Assembly: GCF_024227715.1 (NCBI RefSeq)
Contig: NZ_CP100448.1
Coordinates: 1,819,655-1,883,654, forward strand
DNA length: 64,000 nt
Direction: 5' to 3'
DNA from: Halomarina litorea
GTDB taxonomy: Archaea > Halobacteriota > Halobacteria > Halobacteriales > Haloarculaceae
The notes under the pieces are model-generated. The model had not been told where the DNA came from. It did not search any database and saw only the letters and a list, made by a program, of their open reading frames with translations. Of this stretch, positions 7,694 through 15,001 are shown piece by piece; within the stretch, counting starts at the first letter, position 1; every line of letters starts with the position of its first letter. The position numbers and the translations under genes are program-made.

Positions 7694-8824
7694 TCAGTCG
7701 GCCCGCGGGGCGGCCTTCCCGACGGTTATCTCGCCGCGGTCGAGTTCGGCCTCGACCTCGCGGGCGGCCTGCACCATGTTCTCCATCTTGCCGTAGGCGA
7801 CCTTCCGGGGCAGGAGCTTCAGCCCGCAGTCCGGCGAGACGGTGAGTCGCTCCGGCGGGACGACCTCGAAGCCCTTCGTGATGTTCTCCTTGATCTCGGC
7901 GACGGGTTCCACCTCCGCGACGTGGGCGTCACAGACGCCGAGTGCGAGGTCCATCGTGAACTCGTGTTCGGTGAACACGTCCAGTTGCTCGTAGTCGCCG
8001 TTGCACAGTTCCACGTCGAACTCGTCGACGGGGTAGTCGAGCACCTCGGGGTAGATACGGGAGTAGTCGCCGTAGCAGACGTGTAGGCCGGTTCGAACGT
8101 TCTCTGGGATGCCGTCGGTGATGTGTTCGAGGCACTCGCCGACGATGGCGTGGTCGTCCGGGGTGGTGGCGAGGGCGGGTTCGTCGATCTGGATGTAGCG
8201 CGCGCCCGCCTCGACGAGTTTCTCGACTTCGAGGTTCACGAGGTCCGCCAGCGCGTACGCGAGTTCGGCCTCGTCCTCGTAGTGCTCGTTGAACGACCAC
8301 TTCGCGAGCGTGTAGGGGCCGGTGATGGGCACCTTGACGGGGCGGTCGGCCACGCCGTCGGTGAACTCGAACTCGTCGACCAGCCACGTCTCGTCGTACT
8401 CCACCTCGTCGACGACGCTCGGCTTGTCGAAGTAGTTGTGACCCCACACCTTCACGGGGCCGTGGAACTCGTAGCCCGCGATGCGGTGGGCGAAGTACTC
8501 GACCATCTCGTTTCTGCGCATCTCCCCGTCGACGACCACGTCGAGGCCGGCACGCTCGTGTTCGTTCGTGATGAGACGGGAGGCGTCGTCCTTCGCCTCC
8601 TGCCAGTTGGCCTCGTCGAAGTCGACGTCGACGTCGAACCCGCCGCGCGGTTCGTCGCTGGCGCGGTCGGCGGCGCTCACTTCGAGTTCGCCGTGGTAGA
8701 GGTCGCGGGCCCGGTTGAGCCACTTGGGCTTGGGGTACGACCCGACCACCGTGGTCAGGACGAAGTGGTCGTTCTGGTGGTCGGCCGGGCGGAACTGCTC
8801 TCTCACGTCTGGTGTGTCACTCAT
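7694..8824 (-). CDS. MetE-type methionine synthase, catalytic zinc subunit
   Basis: 376 residues of cobalamin-independent methionine synthase fold (C-terminal catalytic barrel only; full bacterial MetE is about 750). It methylates homocysteine at a zinc site. Zinc-type ligands are visible at H248 and C250 (GLHVCYG) and C333 (PDCGLK). The conserved barrel pieces VGSYPKP (28-34), ITGPYTL (167-173) and QIDEPAL (212-218) are present. The start is the ATG at 8824, whose last three bases overlap the stop of the upstream paralogue (ATGA), so the two are translationally coupled. The longer frame to 8965 runs through the upstream gene. The methyl donor of archaeal core MetE enzymes is often a corrinoid protein rather than folate. 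Confidence 0.9.
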   Translation of the reverse strand: MSDTPDVREQFRPADHQNDHFVLTTVVGSYPKPKWLNRARDLYHGELEVSAADRASDEPRGGFDVDVDFDEANWQEAKDDASRLITNEHERAGLDVVVDGEMRRNEMVEYFAHRIAGYEFHGPVKVWGHNYFDKPSVVDEVEYDETWLVDEFEFTDGVADRPVKVPITGPYTLAKWSFNEHYEDEAELAYALADLVNLEVEKLVEAGARYIQIDEPALATTPDDHAIVGECLEHITDGIPENVRTGLHVCYGDYSRIYPEVLDYPVDEFDVELCNGDYEQLDVFTEHEFTMDLALGVCDAHVAEVEPVAEIKENITKGFEVVPPERLTVSPDCGLKLLPRKVAYGKMENMVQAAREVEAELDRGEITVGKAAPRAD

Positions 8825-9813
8825 GCTTCGACCTCGGTCTTGGCGGCCGCCGCGAGGGCGTCCAGTTTCTCCTCGAACTTGCTCGTCGGCAGGTAGAACG
8901 ATTCCGTGTTGAACGTCACGTACGCCGTGTCGAACGACGCGCCGGGTGCGTTCTCGCTCACCCACTCGACGCGCTCGCGGACGGTGTCGGGGGACTCGAC
9001 CTTCGTGTTCTGCCCGTCGACGAGGCCGAGCGAGATGCTGTCTTTCGTGCCGTACTCGTTGATGTTGTAGAGGTTCTGCTCGTGGTCGGTGACGAAGTCG
9101 TAGCCGATGGCGTCCACGTCGGCGTCCAGCAGGTGGGCGTGGACCTTCTCGGTCAGCGCGCCGTAGAACGTATGGACGACGACGTCCGCGTCCGTCGCGC
9201 CCGCGAGGCGGTCGATGGCCTCGCTCGCGCGTTCGTCCTCGCCGTCGCCGGGGGCCTCCTCCACGAGGGAGGGTTCGAGGACGAACAGCGTCGCGTGGTC
9301 GGGGAACGCCCCGACCTCGTCGACGAGGAAGTCCGTCACGCCGTCGAGCAGGTCGTCGCCGTAGTGTTCGTCGGTCGCGAGGTCCGCGAGGGAGTACGGG
9401 CCGGGGACGACGGCCTGCAGGGCGTCGGTCTCGACGGTCTCCGCCGCGGTTTCGAGGTCGGCGGCCATGTCGCCGTCGAAACCGAGGTCGCCGGTGATGA
9501 CCGGCTCCCGGTAGAAGTTGTTGTTGTCGTAGTAGCGGACGATGCCGCGCGTCTCGACGTTGTCGTGAACACAGAGCGGGTGGGCGAGCATGTCGTCCCA
9601 GCGGTACTGGCCCTCGACGATGCGGTCCAGCCCGGCGCTCCGCTGTCGGTCGATACCCTCGCTCCGTGCGCGGTCGTACTGCGCGACGATCTCCTCCGAT
9701 TCGTCGCCGCTGATGAGGTCGTCCTTCTGGTGGCCCTTGAGGTCGGAGAGGTCCGACTTGGCCCAGTCGGGGAGGGGAAACAACCCCGTCGTGGTCGCGA
9801 CTAGCTCGGTCAT
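8821..9813 (-). CDS. MetE-like paralogue lacking the zinc cysteines
   Basis: 330 residues with the same barrel fold as its neighbour (TTTGLFPLP near the N-terminus, VVPGPYSLADLA and LFVLEPSL in the middle). The positions equivalent to the catalytic cysteines are changed: VVHTFYG replaces HVCYG and FNTES replaces PDCG. It therefore probably cannot bind zinc and may supply the methyl-donor binding half or a structural half, as the N-terminal domain does in bacterial MetE. Two start codons abut, GTG at 9816 and ATG at 9813; I use the ATG because MTELVATTTG is the usual N-terminus and a TATA box lies 26-35 bases upstream. First gene of a two-gene operon with the zinc subunit. Confidence 0.88.
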   Translation of the reverse strand: MTELVATTTGLFPLPDWAKSDLSDLKGHQKDDLISGDESEEIVAQYDRARSEGIDRQRSAGLDRIVEGQYRWDDMLAHPLCVHDNVETRGIVRYYDNNNFYREPVITGDLGFDGDMAADLETAAETVETDALQAVVPGPYSLADLATDEHYGDDLLDGVTDFLVDEVGAFPDHATLFVLEPSLVEEAPGDGEDERASEAIDRLAGATDADVVVHTFYGALTEKVHAHLLDADVDAIGYDFVTDHEQNLYNINEYGTKDSISLGLVDGQNTKVESPDTVRERVEWVSENAPGASFDTAYVTFNTESFYLPTSKFEEKLDALAAAAKTEVEA

Positions 9814-9838
9814 CACGCGCGGCTACGGCATCCCCTCT

Positions 9839-9848
9839 GATAATATTT
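9839..9848 (-). promoter_or_regulatory. TATA box of the methionine synthase operon
   Basis: On the minus strand this reads AAATATTATC, 26-35 bases before the ATG at 9813. It lies directly after the stop codon of the upstream methyltransferase gene. Confidence 0.6.
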
Positions 9849-9849
9849 C

Positions 9850-10434
9850 CTACTCAGGAAAATTCCTCAGAGTAATCTCCCAGACCGACAGCGTCTCGAA
9901 GGGGAACGACTCCTCGCCGACCTGTCGGGCGTCGAGGCCCTGTTCTTCGGCGTGGGCGCGGACCGCCTCGGGGTCGGTGAGCGAACTCACGAGCAGGTAC
10001 GCCCGACCCTCGGGCGCGAGGACGCGCGGCAGGTCCGCGAGGAACGGTTCGATGGCCCGCCGGCCGTCTTCCCCGCCCGAGAGGGCGTACTCCATCCAGT
10101 CGTCCCACTCGTTTTCGGGGTCTGTCGGGAGGTAGGGCGGGTTGAACAGCACGACGTCCACCGGCCCTCGGATTGGTTCGAGCAGGTCGCCGCGGAGGAC
10201 CGACACCCCGTGCTCTCGCGCCTCGCGCACCGCGAGGGGGCTGATGTCCACGCCGACGACACGCGCGTCCGTCGCCTCCCCGACGCGCGCCGCCACGTAC
10301 CCCGACCCCGTCCCCACGTCCACGACGAGGGCGTCCGGGTCGAGGGGACCCATCGAGTCGATTGCCGCCGACGCGAGCAGGTGGGAGTCCTCTGCGGGCT
10401 GGTACACGTCGTCGAGGTCCTCGCGGGAGACCAT
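9850..10434 (-). CDS. HemK2/Mtq2-type glutamine N5-methyltransferase
   Basis: 194 residues. The short archaeal/eukaryotic HemK2 form methylates the GGQ glutamine of release factor aRF1 (and possibly other targets). Motif I VVDVGTGSGYVA (37-48) binds S-adenosylmethionine and NPPY (98-101) is the catalytic motif of amide methyltransferases. It lacks the N-terminal helical domain of bacterial PrmC. The start codon overlaps the stop of the upstream mscS-like gene by one base (TGATG), so it ends a coupled run ksgA-mscS-hemK. This order after L21e, rpoF, DUF655 and ksgA is a long-conserved archaeal translation cluster. Confidence 0.9.
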   Translation of the reverse strand: MVSREDLDDVYQPAEDSHLLASAAIDSMGPLDPDALVVDVGTGSGYVAARVGEATDARVVGVDISPLAVREAREHGVSVLRGDLLEPIRGPVDVVLFNPPYLPTDPENEWDDWMEYALSGGEDGRRAIEPFLADLPRVLAPEGRAYLLVSSLTDPEAVRAHAEEQGLDARQVGEESFPFETLSVWEITLRNFPE

Positions 10435-11528
10435 CAGGCGTCACCCCCGGCCTGCTGGCCGTCCCTGTGGACGTCGCCCGACGCCTCCACGACGCCGTCG
10501 GACGAGCGAGTCGAGACCTCCCGCTGGGGGAACGGGATGGTGATGTCCTCCCCGTCGAACGACTCCCTGACTGCCCCGATGACCGCCGTCTTCGCCTGCC
10601 AGAGGCGCTGTGCGCTCGGGTTGCGTATCCAGAAGCGCAGTTCGAGGACGACGGCGGAGTCCCCGAAGCGCTTGCCGACCACCCTCGGCGCGGGCGTGTC
10701 CATGAGCTCCCCCAACTCCGCCATCCCCTCCTCCGCCAGCGTAGCGGCCCGTTCCACGTCCGCGTCGTAGTCCACGCCCACCTCCAGTGACCCCCGGAGG
10801 CGACCCATCTGCGAGCGGTTGAGTATCTCGTTTGCGGTCACCTCGTCGTTGGGAATCATCACGTGCTCGTCGTCGAACGTCCGCAGCGTGGTGTTGAAGA
10901 TGCTGATGTCGCGGACGATGCCCTCGCTGTCGCCGACTGCCACCCAGTCGCCCACCTCGAAGGGCCGCGAGAACAGGAGGACGAACCCCGCGAACACCGC
11001 CCCGAGGGTCTGCCGGGCGGCGAGGCCGAAGACGACGCCGACGAGACTTGCGCTGATGAGCAGGTCGCGGGGGTTGATGCCCGCCAGCGCGAGGACGAAC
11101 AGCACCGTCGCGGCGAAGATGGCCAGTTCAACGATGTGCTGGAGCACCTCCCGCCGGTGGCTGTCCATGATGCTCGCGTCCCGTTCCTCGAGGAAGATGC
11201 GGGTGATACGCGTCAACGAGTAGGCGACGACCAGCGCCAGTCCGGCGACGAGTGCGAAGAGCCCGACCTCACCCTCGAAGACGAGGGGGCGGAGGCGTCG
11301 CTCGACGAGGTCGAACGCCTCCCAGATTGCCACCAGCGCCACCGCGGCGACCATCGCGGCCACGCTGACCACACTCGCCTGCCCCGCCTCGACGAGAGCG
11401 GCGTCGTACCGGTCGTGGAGCCGTCCGCCCAGCCGGTGGACGAACAGCGCCGTCAGGGCGACGGTACCGAGGACGCCCGCCGTGAGGACCACCCGACCCA
11501 CGGTGGTCGGGTCGACCGGGAGTTGCAT
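10434..11528 (-). CDS. MscS-family small-conductance mechanosensitive channel
   Basis: 364 residues. Four to five membrane helices lie in the first 190 residues. The pore-lining helix and following beta domain are seen around LVGVVFGLAARQTLGAVFAG and the FEVGDWVAVGDSEGIV segment, which is the MscS hallmark. Channel opens under membrane tension and releases solutes on hypo-osmotic shock. The ATG at 11528 overlaps the ksgA stop (TGATG); a GTG one codon earlier is also possible. Its insertion into a translation-gene operon is probably positional only. Confidence 0.92.
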   Translation of the reverse strand: MQLPVDPTTVGRVVLTAGVLGTVALTALFVHRLGGRLHDRYDAALVEAGQASVVSVAAMVAAVALVAIWEAFDLVERRLRPLVFEGEVGLFALVAGLALVVAYSLTRITRIFLEERDASIMDSHRREVLQHIVELAIFAATVLFVLALAGINPRDLLISASLVGVVFGLAARQTLGAVFAGFVLLFSRPFEVGDWVAVGDSEGIVRDISIFNTTLRTFDDEHVMIPNDEVTANEILNRSQMGRLRGSLEVGVDYDADVERAATLAEEGMAELGELMDTPAPRVVGKRFGDSAVVLELRFWIRNPSAQRLWQAKTAVIGAVRESFDGEDITIPFPQREVSTRSSDGVVEASGDVHRDGQQAGGDA

Positions 11529-12397
11529 CACTGCGGGTCACCCACCTCCCACGCGAGGGCGGCGAGTTCGGCGAAGTCCGCGGGGGCCAGCGTGCCCGCG
11601 CGCTTGCTCAGCAGGCTCTCGTCGGCCGACGAGACGACGGCGTCCGGGTCCGCCAGATTCGAGATGTGCCCCGTGTTGCGAATCGCGTTGCGCATCGTCT
11701 TGCGTCGCTGGGTGAAGACGGCGGTGACGAACCGCAGGAAGAACTCGTCGTCCGGAACTTCGTAGTCCGGATTCCGGGGGACACAGCGAACGACTGCGCT
11801 CTCGACTGCCGGGACGGGGTCGAACGCCTCCTTCGGGACGGGTTCGACCACCTCGACGTCGGCGTAGTGGCCCGCCGTCACCGAGAGGCGACCGTACTCG
11901 TCCGTGGCCGGGTCGGCGGCCATCCGCTCTGCGAACTCCCGCTGGAACATGAGGACGAGGGGGACGTCGAGGGGGAGGAGGCGGAACGCTATCTCCGACG
12001 AGACGCTGTAGGGCAGGTTCGAGACGGACGCCGTCACGTCGTCGGGCAGTTCCACGTCGAGGGCGTCCCCTTCGAGGACGGTCAGGCGACCCGTCTCGAC
12101 GTCGGCGGCGAACTCCTCGCGGAGGAACGCGGCGAGGTGCGGGTCGCGTTCCACGACGGTCACGCGCCCGTCCGCCTCGGCGACGCGTGCGAGCAGGCGG
12201 TCCGTGAGCGGGCCCGCTCCCCCCCCGATCTCGAGGACGTGGCTCAGATCGGTCCCCTCGGGCAGGTAGCCCGGCAGTCGGTCGAGCACCCGGTCGTCGA
12301 CGAGGAAGTGCTGGTCGTAGTCGGGGTTCCCGCGGACGCCCGCCCGCGAGACGAGGGCGTCGGGGTTCCGTTCGCCGGTCGGCGGCGACGTCGTCAT
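11528..12397 (-). CDS. ksgA: 16S rRNA dimethyladenosine transferase KsgA/Dim1
   Basis: 289 residues. Dimethylates the two adjacent adenines of the 3'-terminal 16S rRNA helix late in small-subunit assembly. Visible: QHFLVD (29-34), SAM motif EIGGGAGPLT (56-65), acidic VVERD (81-85), catalytic NLPY (127-130), and the C-terminal FTQRRKTMRNA helix typical of KsgA. It is coupled to the downstream mscS-like gene by a one-base overlap. The gene upstream (DUF655) is 108 bases away on the same strand. Confidence 0.95.
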   Translation of the reverse strand: MTTSPPTGERNPDALVSRAGVRGNPDYDQHFLVDDRVLDRLPGYLPEGTDLSHVLEIGGGAGPLTDRLLARVAEADGRVTVVERDPHLAAFLREEFAADVETGRLTVLEGDALDVELPDDVTASVSNLPYSVSSEIAFRLLPLDVPLVLMFQREFAERMAADPATDEYGRLSVTAGHYADVEVVEPVPKEAFDPVPAVESAVVRCVPRNPDYEVPDDEFFLRFVTAVFTQRRKTMRNAIRNTGHISNLADPDAVVSSADESLLSKRAGTLAPADFAELAALAWEVGDPQ

Positions 12398-12505
12398 TAC
12401 CGGGCGGTAGACGGTCGAAACGGAAAAAGCGATACATCCGTCGCTCGGTCGTCGCGCGCGGTGCGGGCCGGCCCGCCCCCGAGCGACGGCGGCCCGCGAG
12501 TCGAC

Positions 12506-13054
12506 TCAGCGGACGAACGAGCGGTACTTCAGGTCCTCCTCGCGCAGTTCCTCCATGATGCGCTCGACGAGTATCTCCTTGGGGTCGTGAAGTCCCGAGA
12601 CGCGCGAGTCGAGGTCCTCGAAGCTCTCGAACGGTTGGCGTTTCCGCTCCTCGAGGATGGTGTTGCGGAGTTTCTTCCCGATGCCGGGCAGGAGGTTCAA
12701 CTGGTGGAGGCGCAGCGTAATGGGCTGGGCCTCGTTGTAGTGGTCGACGAAGCGCCGCTCGTCCGCCTCGACGATCTCCTCGACCGCGTACTGGAGTTCC
12801 GAGCGCGCGCCGCCCGATATCTGGTCGAAGGAAACCTTGCGGACCTCCTCGATGCCCTCGTCGCCGAGGGCGAAGCGGTCACCGATGGAGAGGTCCGCGT
12901 CGTCGGCGAGGACGCACTCGGAGAGGCCGAAGTCCTCGACACCGAGTGCGTGGACCAGCGCCGGCTTCTGGTACTGTGGGCGGTCGTCGTCGGCACGTCC
13001 GTGGGGGAGATAGTCCAGAACGACGGCGACCGCATCGCTGTCGGCGGGTGACAT
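12506..13054 (-). CDS. DUF655 protein, helix-hairpin-helix RNA/DNA-binding
   Basis: 182 residues. The N-terminal half has a small beta-barrel-like region (VLDYLPHG, GDRFALGDEG); residues 115-160 hold a helix-hairpin-helix motif (LNLLPGIGKKLRNTILEER) that contacts nucleic-acid backbone. The family is archaeal and almost always next to rpoF and ksgA, so a role linked to rRNA or transcription is usually assumed; no biochemical function is established. A TATA box at 13077-13084 allows separate transcription. Confidence 0.85.
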   Translation of the reverse strand: MSPADSDAVAVVLDYLPHGRADDDRPQYQKPALVHALGVEDFGLSECVLADDADLSIGDRFALGDEGIEEVRKVSFDQISGGARSELQYAVEEIVEADERRFVDHYNEAQPITLRLHQLNLLPGIGKKLRNTILEERKRQPFESFEDLDSRVSGLHDPKEILVERIMEELREEDLKYRSFVR

Positions 13055-13076
13055 GTGTAGTTGAACGGGAAGGAGG

Positions 13077-13084
13077 TATTTAAG
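13077..13084 (-). promoter_or_regulatory. TATA box of the DUF655 gene
   Basis: On the minus strand CTTAAATA, 23-30 bases before the ATG at 13054. Confidence 0.5.
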
Positions 13085-13106
13085 CGTACTTTCGAGGCCG
13101 CGTCCC

Positions 13107-13472
13107 CTAGACGTACTTCTTGATGACGTTCAGCACGTCGTCGAGTTCGTCGCCCGACAGGGAGTACCGCTCCTGTGCGAAGACGGCCCGGAGTTCGTCG
13201 CGGTTCCGGGGCAGGAGGTCCGCGATCTTGTAGGCGGTCGCCTCCGTGATCTTCTCGTTCTCCTCCAGTTCCTCGACGAGGGCGCGGGAGTCCTCCGCCG
13301 ACAGTTCGGCGAAGCGGTTGACGTGCTCGATGGCTCGCGCGAGTTCGTAGCGCATCTCGCGTTCCTCGTCGGCCGCACGCTCGGCTTCGATGTCCGCGAG
13401 CAGTTCCTTCGCCTCGGAGACGGTGAGGTACTCCTCGTCGAGTTTCTCTTTGAATATCGTCACGTGAGACAC
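13107..13472 (-). CDS. rpoF: DNA-directed RNA polymerase subunit F (Rpb4)
   Basis: 121 residues. Rpb4 forms the stalk of archaeal RNA polymerase with Rpb7 (RpoE), contacting nascent RNA and initiation factors. The helical pattern with YLTVSEAKELL near the N-terminus and the closing LSGDELDDVLNVIKKYV is typical. The start is a GTG at 13472. It lies 53 bases after the L21e stop and 52 bases before DUF655, in the conserved order of archaea. Confidence 0.92.
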   Translation of the reverse strand: MSHVTIFKEKLDEEYLTVSEAKELLADIEAERAADEEREMRYELARAIEHVNRFAELSAEDSRALVEELEENEKITEATAYKIADLLPRNRDELRAVFAQERYSLSGDELDDVLNVIKKYV

Positions 13473-13525
13473 CTCTGGCGAACGTGGGCAGGGGACGGAG
13501 CCTGCGGGGTGAGTGAGGTCATGAC

Positions 13526-13816
13526 CTACTTCTGGCGGCGGAGGTGGGCGGCCCGCGAGAGCAGGACCTTGTCCTTGCCGCCGTCGTTGATCTGGACCTT
13601 GAACGCGCGGCCCTGCTTACCGACGACGGTGCCGGTGTGGCCGTTGAACCGCGGGTGGAAGCGCCCCTCGGGGACCGAGGGGTCGATCTTCAGGTGGACC
13701 TTCTCGCCCTCGTCGTACTCCTGGACGGCGCGCTGGGGCGGCGAGGTCCCTCGCTCGCGGGGGTCGTTCGAGAGCTTCTCACGGGTGCTGTGGTAGGGGC
13801 CCTTAGAGCTCGGCAT
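13526..13816 (-). CDS. rpl21e: 50S ribosomal protein L21e
   Basis: 96 residues, full length. The SH3-like core is seen from [15 protein letters not shown] through [18 protein letters not shown], with a basic tail [12 protein letters not shown] large-subunit protein present in archaea and eukaryotes only. First gene of the cluster, with a TATA box 26-33 bases upstream. Confidence 0.96.
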   Translation of the reverse strand: MPSSKGPYHSTREKLSNDPRERGTSPPQRAVQEYDEGEKVHLKIDPSVPEGRFHPRFNGHTGTVVGKQGRAFKVQINDGGKDKVLLSRAAHLRRQK

Positions 13817-13841
13817 TTGCCGTACGTATCCCCGACGACGA

Positions 13842-13849
13842 CATAAAAG
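13842..13849 (-). promoter_or_regulatory. TATA box of the L21e-rpoF cluster
   Basis: On the minus strand CTTTTATG, 26-33 bases before the ATG at 13816. Confidence 0.55.
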
Positions 13850-13894
13850 ACACGTTCCACGGACGACGGTGCCGGGGGGAGGCCCCGCGGCGCG

Positions 13895-15001
13895 TCAGAA
13901 GACGCCCATCTCGGTCAGGCGCTCCGGCAGGTACGTGTCCGTGACGAAGTCCAGGCCGCGCGAGGCGAGCGCCTGCTGTTCGGCCTTCTTCCCGATGTCG
14001 AGCTGGAGCTCTATCTGCTCGCGCCAGTAGTCGGTCTGGAAGCGCGGGTCCTCCAGTTCGCTCTGGAGGGCGTTGACGTCCGAGTCGCTGAGGGGGTCCG
14101 TCGGCAGGTCGTACTCCACGATGTCCGAGGGCTGGATGCCGATGAACTGCGCTTCGGGCGTCGCGAGGTACTCCGAGAGGTGTGCGCTCTTGATGGACCC
14201 GTAGGCGACGGAGCCGAAGATGCGGTACGACCACGGGTCACCGTCGGTGAACACCGTCACGGGCAGGTCGAGTTCGTCGTGCAGGCGCTTCGTGATGCGT
14301 CGGGTCGCCCGCGCGGGTTGGCCCTTGAGGTGGACGACGATGACGTTGTAGTCCTCGTCGAAGCCGTTCTCGACGAGTCGGTCGCGCATCCCACCCGTCT
14401 CGACACAGAGGACGAAGTCGGCGTCGTGGTCGAGGAACTCGATGGTGTCGGGGTTGTTGGGAATCTGGTAGCCCCCCTCGCCCACGTCGTTCTGGCAGTG
14501 AATCTCGCGTTCGCCCCGTCGGGTCTGCTCGCGGAGGTAGAGCGGCCCCATCAGGGTCGCGCCCGACTCCTCCGGGCGCATGTGGAAGTCCTCGCGGGTG
14601 ACCTCGGAGACGATTTCGAGGTCCTCCACGAGCTGGTTCGACTCGTCCTGATCGTTGAACTGCGCGGCGTCCAGGTCCCACGACTCGCTGAGGTAGTACA
14701 GCTCACGCAGGGTCGACGAGCGCCCCTCGTTCAACTGGTTCTGGAGGAAGTCGATGACGTAGATGGCCTTGAGTAGCTTCTGTGCCCCGGCCACGCTGTT
14801 GGCGGAGCGCGTGGAGTGGCGGTCGCCGTACACCCATACCCCCTGGTCCTCGTCGTACTCGATGTTGCTCTTCGTCCGGGTGGGGACCTGCATGTAGGGC
14901 ACCTCCCCCCCGGCGAACTGGTCGTAGAACTCCGCCGCGAGGTCGATGAGACGCTCGCGGGCGAGTTCGTCCTGTCGTGGCGTGTCGCTGTCTGAGCTCA
15001 T
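13895..15001 (-). CDS. top6A: DNA topoisomerase VI subunit A
   Basis: 368 residues. The Spo11-like cleavage subunit of type IIB topoisomerase. The catalytic tyrosine is the second of the pair in TLRELYYLS (Y103). The TOPRIM metal site is seen in [10 protein letters not shown] (glutamate near 201) and FTDGDPWSY (aspartates near 252). Together with subunit B it makes double-strand breaks with short 5' overhangs and removes supercoils and catenanes. The ATG directly follows the subunit B stop codon with no gap (TAAATG), so the two are coupled. Confidence 0.95.
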   Translation of the reverse strand: MSSDSDTPRQDELARERLIDLAAEFYDQFAGGEVPYMQVPTRTKSNIEYDEDQGVWVYGDRHSTRSANSVAGAQKLLKAIYVIDFLQNQLNEGRSSTLRELYYLSESWDLDAAQFNDQDESNQLVEDLEIVSEVTREDFHMRPEESGATLMGPLYLREQTRRGEREIHCQNDVGEGGYQIPNNPDTIEFLDHDADFVLCVETGGMRDRLVENGFDEDYNVIVVHLKGQPARATRRITKRLHDELDLPVTVFTDGDPWSYRIFGSVAYGSIKSAHLSEYLATPEAQFIGIQPSDIVEYDLPTDPLSDSDVNALQSELEDPRFQTDYWREQIELQLDIGKKAEQQALASRGLDFVTDTYLPERLTEMGVF

